NCBI RefSeq assembly: GCF_012489685.1 | Contig: NC_080043.1 | Location: 46,391,127 to 46,455,126, forward strand | Direction of reading: 5' to 3' | From: Lotus japonicus | Taxonomy: Eukaryota; Streptophyta; Magnoliopsida; Fabales; Fabaceae | Length of the DNA stretch: 64,000 nt | Part shown: in pieces, positions 57,338 to 64,000 of the stretch | Layout of the letters: each line of letters begins with the position of its first letter | Position numbering within the stretch: position 1 is the first letter of the stretch | The notes under the pieces: generated by a model | The model's database searches: none | Told to the model about the DNA's origin: nothing | Seen by the model: the letters and a program-made list of their open reading frames with translations, nothing else | Translations under genes and position numbers: made by a program

Positions 57338-57848
57338 GCTTTTTGCTTATGACAAAAAGGGGGAGTACAACCCAGTTTTTGATGTGTAAGATGTGTTAGT
57401 GTGATTTATTTTTCTTTTGGAGAATTTAAGAGTTCCACCTTTATGACCATAGATGTGTCACTGGGCAAATACAAGGAATACATTTCACTTCTTCTGAAGT
57501 GATTTTAGTTTGACTCTGATACCCAAGACTCTGATACCTTGTCCGTTGACTCTGATTACTTATGCGCTCTGATTAATCTATTTTCATCTATGTCATAAGT
57601 TCTTTACTCTGAACTCTTATATTTTATAGCTCAGAATCTAGACTTTTCTAACGTTTTCATCAAGTATTAGATTCAGGGGGAGCTAAGCTCAGAATCAAGC
57701 AGTGACTTGAATTCAGAATGAGCAAGATAAACTATTCACATCAGGATAAGTCTTATTCTATATCTCTAAACTCTGAGTGAATTCAGTTTAATGTTTAAGA
57801 ATTGTTCATCAAAAATCTTAGTTTTGTCATCATCAAAAAGGGGGAGAT
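57338..57848 (+). other. SIRE 3' untranslated region with repeated polypurine motifs and PPT
   Basis: GGGGGAG occurs near 57296, 57359, 57677 and 57840. The last, AAAAAGGGGGAGAT, abuts the LTR and is the working PPT. CTCTGA/TCAGAA-type motifs recur through the region. No gene seen on the plus strand. Confidence 0.75.
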
Positions 57849-59059
57849 TGTAAGATCAAGTTTTGATCTAGTAGTACAACTCTATGTTTTGATGATTACA
57901 AGTTAACCTTTTGATATGAACAATTGTGGTACTCTAACGTGTTTTTCTGAGTGTGCTATTTACAGGCTCTGACATCTACTCAATCTCACACAAATCAGAA
58001 GCACTATGTATAAAGAGTGACCCAAGCAACGCTTTCGCATTGACCATGTTCAATATGAACAGTGGAAAAGCTTCAGAAGTTCTGAAGCTACACAAACTCT
58101 GATGTGGACTCAGTCACTAGAAGCTCGGAAGATCTAGAAGTTCTGATAACCAAGAAACACTGAAGGTTCAGATGTTCTGATGGTGTAGAAGACTCTGAAG
58201 ATACAGAAGCTGAATAGTGGAAACTCTGATGTCCAGAAGCAAGAAACTCTGAAGACCATGTACTTCCCTCTGAGTTCAGAATCAGAAGATACAACGGTCA
58301 GAGGATTTGTGCTTTCCCTCTGACTCTGATCAACCGGCTTCACAAGTTCCAACATGAAGCATTCCCCTGATCAGAAGTCTCCTAGGTTTAAAGGTCAAGT
58401 CACTATCCAAGTACAAAAGCAACTGTACCATCCTGATGACCTACCTAACGTTCTCAGCCACAACAGAAGCTGGAATTTCCAGAACTGCCCTCCAACGGTA
58501 GCATTCCCATGCAGCGTTCAAACCCTAATCCTTGGAGTATAAATAGAGGCTGAAGATTGAAAGATGCGGTTGGAAGAATCTACACAAGCACAAGCTATAT
58601 TCAAAAACCTTCAAGCATTCTTTCATCTGAAATTCATTGTGTTTACTATTAGCTTTTTAGAAGCAAATCTCTTGTAAACATTTCTTTGATAAAAAGTTTG
58701 TTTAGTTCCTTTAGGAGATCAAGGTTGATCGGATCCTAGAGAAGACTAAGAGAGTGAATCTTAGTGTGAGCTAAGTCAGTGTAATTGTTAGTCACTTGTA
58801 GGTTTCAAGTGCAGTTGTAACTCTTACCTGATTAGTGGATTGCCTTCATTCTAAGAAGGAAGAAATCACCTTAACGGGTGGTCTGGAGTAGCTTGAGTGA
58901 TTTATCAAGTGAACCAGGATAAAATCCTTGTGTGCTTTTCTATCTCTCATCTTTAGCACTTAGTTCTCGAAAAGATTTGTTAAAATCTTTAAGGTGGAAG
59001 TTTTATATTGAAAACGTTATTCAAACCCCCCCCCCTTTCTACCGTTTTTCATACCTTCA
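57849..59059 (+). repeat. 3' LTR of the SIRE element (1211 bp)
   Basis: TGTAAGATCAAGTTTTG to CATACCTTCA. TATAAATAG at 58538-58546 is the TATA box. Matches solo LTR S2 and the truncated 5' LTR. A C9 run near 59027 precedes the end. CTATC (59060-59064) follows. Confidence 0.94.
58538..58546 (+). promoter_or_regulatory. SIRE LTR TATA box
   Basis: TATAAATAG in GGAGTATAAATAGAGGC. The solo copy S2 has TATATATAG at 13473-13481. Confidence 0.65.
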
Positions 59060-60680
59060 CTATCATGCAATCTTAGCTAATATGTAAGTTGCCCTAACCT
59101 CGAGTTGCTCCAGCCTCGTGGTCTAAGTTTCCTTCACACAATTGCTCTGAGAAACCCAAAGTTCCTTCAACTGAACCTCGGAGAAAACAAAGCAGGAATC
59201 CAAACAAAATCGATTAGCTCGATCACAATACAACTCATTAACGATAGACAAAGCATTAAAGCTTCAGAATACAACAATCGAGTACGAAAAGACAAGTTTT
59301 CGAAAACGAAAAACTCCCCCCCCCCCACACAAACATGCTCTCGGCCACTATGCACAATTAGGGGGGTCGATTTTTCTTCGATCTAATCTGATTACAAGGT
59401 AGTTTTAGGGTAAAACTAAGGCAAAGAAACTGTCGGAAAAATTTTCGGACGATCGGATCGAAATACGGCTATCCAGGGGCGTTTTGGTCCAAAATAAAAG
59501 CTCAAAACCTCAAAGTTAAAACTTCGGAAAACAAATTTGACAGTGATGTTCCTAACGACATTTGTAACAACTAATCCTAAAAGCACGAAGTCGGATTGCG
59601 ACTTTTCGACATTAAAGTTTCGAAATGTGCGCAAAAAGGGTTTTCAATCAGTTTTTCAGATCCTTGACAAATCGATCAAAATCGGCGAATATCGGCGAGT
59701 GTTCTAGGCTCTTGGGTACGTACATAAGATATCCCAAGCGAAAAATCAAGAAAAACGGATAGTTTTACGAAAAGCTCGAAACTTTGAGCACATAAACGAC
59801 TAAAGAAAAGCAGTAGAAACGATGATAAGAGGTAAGAATCAAGCTAGTTACCTCGATACCTTGAAGTAGGAACGAACTGCCGAAGATCGGTCAAGTTTCG
59901 GCGAAAATCTTTCTCTCCCTTGCTCTCCTCAAACTGCGGCCTCAATGGTGGGTTTTGTGAGATATTTTGAATTTTTCAACTATTTATAGGAAGGTGAAAT
60001 CGCAGGAAAATGAAATTTTCGCGATTCCGATTTTTGCAGCACGTTCATCCGTGAATTCTAAGAGAGATTCTGGCGACAGAATTCCAGAACTAAAAACAAA
60101 TCTCTAAGATTTGGGAAAAACGATTCAAAACGATCCAAAAGTGGTGTAAGTTAATCTGTCCCGAAAAACTACTTTTTGCTGTGAAGGTCAGACGACAAAA
60201 CTTTGTTCTGAAGAAAGATTGGAAACATCGAAACAAATCTGGCAGCGCGGACGGAAACTTCGTTAAAAGCTCCAAATAGAAAAAGCCTTCATTCAGTGAT
60301 TGAATTTAGGGTTTTGAAGCAAAGAAAAAAGCGTCGTCGGACTTCCGGGAAGTGAATACTATCGTGCGTACAGTTCAGGGTTCCGAAATGAAACACTAGT
60401 CGAAGGAAAAATAAAGAGAACTTCTTATTTTCCCAAGGATTTGAAATCTCACTTAAACGTTGCTTTAAAAGCGAAATTAGCTTATTCTGGACACTCTCGC
60501 CATAAGGCGGGTGTGCAGACGACTCGCACTAACTCCTAACACAACTATGAAACATTCCTCAAGCAATTCCTGAACATTCTTCTTCCTTAAACTTTCTCGA
60601 ACAGCAAACTCCTGTCACGCTTACACTGATTCTACACGTGAGTCGGAAATTAACCTAGTTCTGCAAATCCAGGTCTTACA
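59060..60680 (-). repeat. 3' LTR of element F, right part
   Basis: Matches the C-type LTR from CTATCATGCA (14626) to its end CAGGTCTTACA. The left half is missing because SIRE inserted here and the left junction was later lost. TATA box CTATTTATAG at 59980-59989 (minus). A PPT follows, so it is the 3' LTR of a minus-strand element. Confidence 0.88.
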
Positions 60681-60718
60681 ATAATCCCCTCCAAAAAGAA
60701 AGTTTCGTCCTCGAAACT
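60681..60718 (-). other. PPT and stem-loop of element F
   Basis: Minus strand CTTTTTGGAGGGGATTAT before TGTAAGACC. AGTTTC (60701-60706) pairs with GAAACT (60713-60718), touching the pol stop. Confidence 0.8.
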
Positions 60719-61953
60719 CAGAGTTCTGCGAAAAGTCCGGGATACTGTTCCTTGATCTTGTCTTCCAATTCCCATGTAGCGTTTCCCGTATCGTTGTTCC
60801 ATATCACTTTCACCAAAGCAATCTGCTTCCCTCTCAGCTGTTTCACTCTTCTATCCACAATACTCCTTGGCGGTGCCTCAAAGGTCAAATCATCCTTCAG
60901 TTCAACGTTGTCTGGCTCGATTACATGAGTCGGGTCTGGAATGTACTTCCTCAACTGCGACACATGAAAAACATCGTGTATGTTGGAAAGAAACGGCGGT
61001 AGCGCAATCTGATACGCAACTGGTCCATCACGTCGAGTGATCTGGTAAGGTCCAATGAATTTTGGCGTGAGCTTCCTTGACTTAATAGCTCGTCCAACTC
61101 CCGTAGTCTGAGTAACTCGCAGAAACACATGGTCACCTTCTTCAAACTCTAGGGTTCTACGCCTCTGATCAGCATAACTCTTCTGTCTGCTCTGTGAAGC
61201 TCTCATCTTCTCTCTGATCTGCTTGACCTTCTCAGTCGTCTGTTGCAGCAATTCTGGCCCAATCAACAAACTCTCCCCATCTTGATACCAACACAACGGT
61301 GTCCTACACTTTGGACCATACAAAGCTTCATACGGTGCCATCCCAATGCTCGCATGAAAACTATTGTTGTATGTAAATTCGATCAATGGCAGAAGATCAT
61401 CCTAGCTTCCTCTCTTATCTAACACACAAGCACGTAGTAGATCCTCTAACGACTAAATAGTTCTCTCTGTTTGCCCATCAGTTTGTGGATGATACGCCGA
61501 ACTCAAACTCAACTTGGTTCCTAACGCATCATGAAGAGCTCCCCAAAAGTGCGAAGTAAACTTTGGATCCCGATCAGACACAATACTCGTCGGAACTCCG
61601 TGTAGTCTCACAATCTCCGCCACATAAATCTCAGCCAACTTCTCCACATTGTAGGTAGTTCTCACTGTTAGAAAATGCGCTGACTTGGTCAAACGATCCA
61701 CAATCACCCAAATCGAATCGTGTCTCTTCTGTGTTCTGGGCAAAGCTACCACGAAATCCATGGATATGCTATCCCATTTCCATCCTGGCACGTCTAAACT
61801 CTGTAACATACCAGCTGGTCGTTGATGCTCTACTTTAGCCTTCTGACAAGTCAAACATGCAGCTACATACTCGGCCACTTGTCTCTTCATTCCCGGCCAC
61901 CAAAAATTCAGTTTCAAGTCTGGATACATCTTTGTCATTCCAGGATGAATGCT
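60718..61953 (-). pseudogene. pol: Pol of element F: integrase and chromodomain-like tail, cut by gap
   Basis: C-terminal part of a Tekay-type polyprotein. From the gap: [10 protein letters not shown], zinc motif [17 protein letters not shown] (first D), [10 protein letters not shown] (second D), TDGQTERTI (E). Two in-frame TAG codons lie at about 61443-61445 and 61395-61397 in what should read glutamine and tryptophan. Then FTYNNSFHASIGMAPYEALY, DHVFLRVT, KLTPKFIGPYQIT (GPY module), FHVSQLRKYIPDP, and the chromodomain-like end VDRRVKQL, ALVKVIWNN, ATWELEDKI, stop at 60718-60720. It is the closest relative in the window to a helper for elements B, C and E, whose pol-end remnants match it. Confidence 0.93.
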
Positions 61954-62053
61954 NNNNNNNNNNNNNNNNNNNNNNNNNNNNNNNNNNNNNNNNNNNNNNN
62001 NNNNNNNNNNNNNNNNNNNNNNNNNNNNNNNNNNNNNNNNNNNNNNNNNNNNN
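61954..62053. other. Assembly gap (100 N)
   Basis: Exactly 100 N, the usual placeholder for a gap of unknown size. The sequences on its two sides are unrelated, so adjacency across it is unproven. Confidence 0.99.
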
Positions 62054-63839
62054 AAAAGAAAAAAAATAAGGATTAGAAGAGAAGCAGAACAAGAAACACG
62101 TGAAAGCAGAGAAGGAGAGGAGAAAAGAGGAGAAAACTTAGAACTGATCTACAAGAGGGGTTTGAATTCATGTTTTATGGATTGGTATGATAGTGGATAA
62201 TGATAGAAAGCATGATTTAGGAACCTAGGTTGCAAAAATTCCCAAATTGAAATAGTTAGGGTTTGGTTCTTAGATGATTTTGGGGGTAGATGATAGGCTT
62301 GCATGATGCGCAGAAATTTACGTTCTCTTGTACCCTTTTTCGTGCTATGTTAATGGCCGAATTTGAAGAAGTAGTCTTCATAAAAGTTGTAGGTTTTTCT
62401 GTTACGAAACTTTTGCCACTGCTTTCACGTCATTCCGACGTCTGTAGCTCGAGTTATGTGTATTTTAGTGAGTATAAGCTGTCTAGTTTCTTACGAACTG
62501 CGGTTAGTGTACGATTTTTCCTGATTTTTGTACTTCGAATTGTGACTTGAAAATTTATAGAGGTTTACAAAACGTGTATACGGAACCATGATAAAAATAT
62601 TAGATTTTTCTGAGTATATTTGATAATTTACATCTGTTTATAGTTCATTAGATGTGTGGTGCGCGCACATGGCGAGTTATTCAGCGACATGGCGAGTTGC
62701 GTAGGGAGATGTCGTGAGATGTCGCGACATGCGAGTTGTGCAGTGAGATGTCGCGAGATGGCGAGCATGAGCATGTCGCGAGTTTTTGGGAAAATTTAGA
62801 GAGAAATTCAGTCTTTAGGAAATAGTTGCAGAACCTGTTATATATGAATTATATTTAATTTACATCTATTTTTAATAATCATTATATGATGTTGTTTCTG
62901 AATTGATGTTATGTTTGAGATGCTAAGTTGTTGTGATTGCAAGTTGTATAATTGATAACATGTAATATGTGTTTTGTGCAACTGGTGATGAATATGCTAA
63001 AATAATTAGGACTTGGAGATGGTCTGAATATGCATATGTTAGTTGAGTTTGGCACAATACACTGCATAGTTGTCAAGAGGCAATGTTTGCTAGTTCTCGT
63101 GGAGGCTAGTGACTTGTCCCAAAACTAGAGTGGTTTTGAAGCCTAGAGCGAGGGCTTTATTGGTGGTTATCTGTCTGGAGTGGACGCGGTGATACCGCTA
63201 AGGATAACAACTTTGGTACCAAAGGCATTTGCACGGGTCTCACTTGAGTCATATGTGTTATGGTGATATTTTTGGAGAGATTTGATGTGGTGGTAATTAG
63301 AGACTATTATATATGTTCTAATTGAGCTATAATTTTTGGAGTATTTGCCATAACTGTGAACTTGATTAATTATGTTAAAATTACATAATTTATTATTTGT
63401 TAGTGAATGTGAGTAATTTATGTGGAGCATAGATAAGCTTTTGAATTATTTATTATTATGCTTATCCATATGATATGAGTTCTCACCCTTCTGTTGGAAT
63501 GATGTTCTATGCGACATCGCTCAGGTACCGAAGATAGTGGAGCTTCTCGCGAGGGTTAGTTGGAGGAGCTAGTCTTTCATTTACGGTTTAGTTAGGGGAG
63601 TCATGCTCTGTTATGTAACACCGGGAAACGTTTAGTTTTGTACCTTGATGTTAAGAGTTACCTATGAACTCTCTTTATGTTAAATTTTGGAGTTGAAATA
63701 AATCCGATGTGCTATGCATATGATGTTGCATGACATGTGTTTTGATTTATGTTTCTGGAGAATAAGTGTGACACCCTTGTGTTATGCATTTTACTCTGAT
63801 TTATGATATATTATTATGCGGGGTTTAGAGGGTCTTACA
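62054..63839. mobile_element. S1 LTR, inverted second copy, cut by the gap
   Basis: Reverse complement of about 10025-11766. It ends GGGTCTTACA at 63839 (the other copy starts TGTAACACC, one base different) and is followed by CATGG (63840-63844), the complement of the CCATG duplication. Differences from the first copy include a roughly 16-bp insertion near 62635-62650, a roughly 20-bp insertion near 63636-63656 and scattered substitutions. The missing end lies in the gap. Confidence 0.92.
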
Positions 63840-64000
63840 CATGGAGGAACGGACTGACGAGCGTGGACGTCTGTCGAAAGGAGTTCTACGACGCGTGGAG
63901 CTGAGCTTCAACTTGCCAACTTCAGTTCGCAGTGGTCTTGGTTCTTGGAGGGTAGGTTTAGGCACACGTCATATTTGGTGTAGAGCTATGATTCGTTTTG
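63840..64000 (+). repeat. C-type LTR segment flanking the inverted S1 copy
   Basis: Reverse complement of 9863-10024 with very few changes (for example ACACGTC for GACGCGT context). It shows that this S1 copy sits at the same LTR position as the first. Confidence 0.9.

Larger units (their letters stand above)
30296..59059 (+). mobile_element. SIRE/Maximus-type Ty1/copia element with env-like gene
   Basis: Parts in order: truncated 5' LTR, PBS (30533), gag split by element B, protease, integrase, RT, RNase H (to 53097), env-like ORF (53541-56427), antisense ORFs (56648-57337), PPT (57837-57848) and 3' LTR (57849-59059). Right flank CTATC (59060-59064) would be the target duplication in LTR F (compare GCCTATCATGCAGTC at 14626). 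The left partner is deleted. The gag-IN-RT order and env-like gene after pol place it in the SIRE clade. Several frameshifts make it defective. Confidence 0.93.

Noticed and set aside
61822..62200. ORFs running through the N gap
   Set aside because: They consist largely of unknown bases and join unrelated sequences.

Overview
The window looks like repeat-dense heterochromatin of a flowering plant. I found no convincing host gene, tRNA, rRNA or CRISPR array. Almost every base can be assigned to LTR retrotransposons nested inside one another: Ty3/gypsy chromoviruses of the Tekay/Del type, one Athila-like Ty3 element, and one SIRE/Maximus-type Ty1/copia element with an envelope-like ORF. The SIRE element resembles those known from legumes, so a legume host is a reasonable but weak guess. 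A 100-bp run of N (61954-62053) marks a scaffold gap.

Layout. 1-2421: right part of a long minus-oriented LTR, set in another long LTR (2422-5771), which is itself inserted in the reverse transcriptase of a plus-strand Tekay-like element T (pol 5772-8191, PPT, 3' LTR 8215-9049). T's LTR is cut by LTR D (9050-9454, resuming at 23414-24149). D is split by element C (9455-23408, minus strand, TSD GTTCC). The left LTR of C carries two later solo LTRs: S1 (10025-11967, TSD CCATG) and a SIRE LTR, S2 (12783-14007, TSD CAAGG). 24150-30296 is element E (minus strand LTR, pol-less interior, gag). E ends abruptly at about 30296 against the middle of a SIRE 5' LTR.

The SIRE element runs from 30296 to 59059. 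Its gag is split by element B (30856-49119, minus strand, TSD TCTTC). B in turn contains an Athila-like element A (35242-43210, plus strand, TSD TCAAT). SIRE resumes with gag/protease, integrase, RT and RNase H, the env-like gene, an antisense ORF pair and the 3' LTR (57849-59059). Its right flank lies in the 3' LTR of element F (59060-60680), whose pol (60718-61953, minus) runs into the gap. Beyond the gap is an inverted second copy of S1 and its flank (62054-64000).

How the parts relate. C, E and B keep LTRs, PBS, gag and PPT but have lost recognisable pol, so they could move only with enzymes from relatives such as F or T. Every reading frame examined has at least one lesion except gag of E, which is open but truncated at its 5' end, and the antisense ORFs.

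The most unusual signal is in the long LTRs. Different LTR subfamilies carry unrelated tandem arrays in the transcribed leader part of the LTR. In three of them each repeat unit is a hairpin with a near-constant loop and stems that change in a compensatory way. A second candidate for novelty is a 130-148 codon antisense ORF in the SIRE element with its own TATA box.
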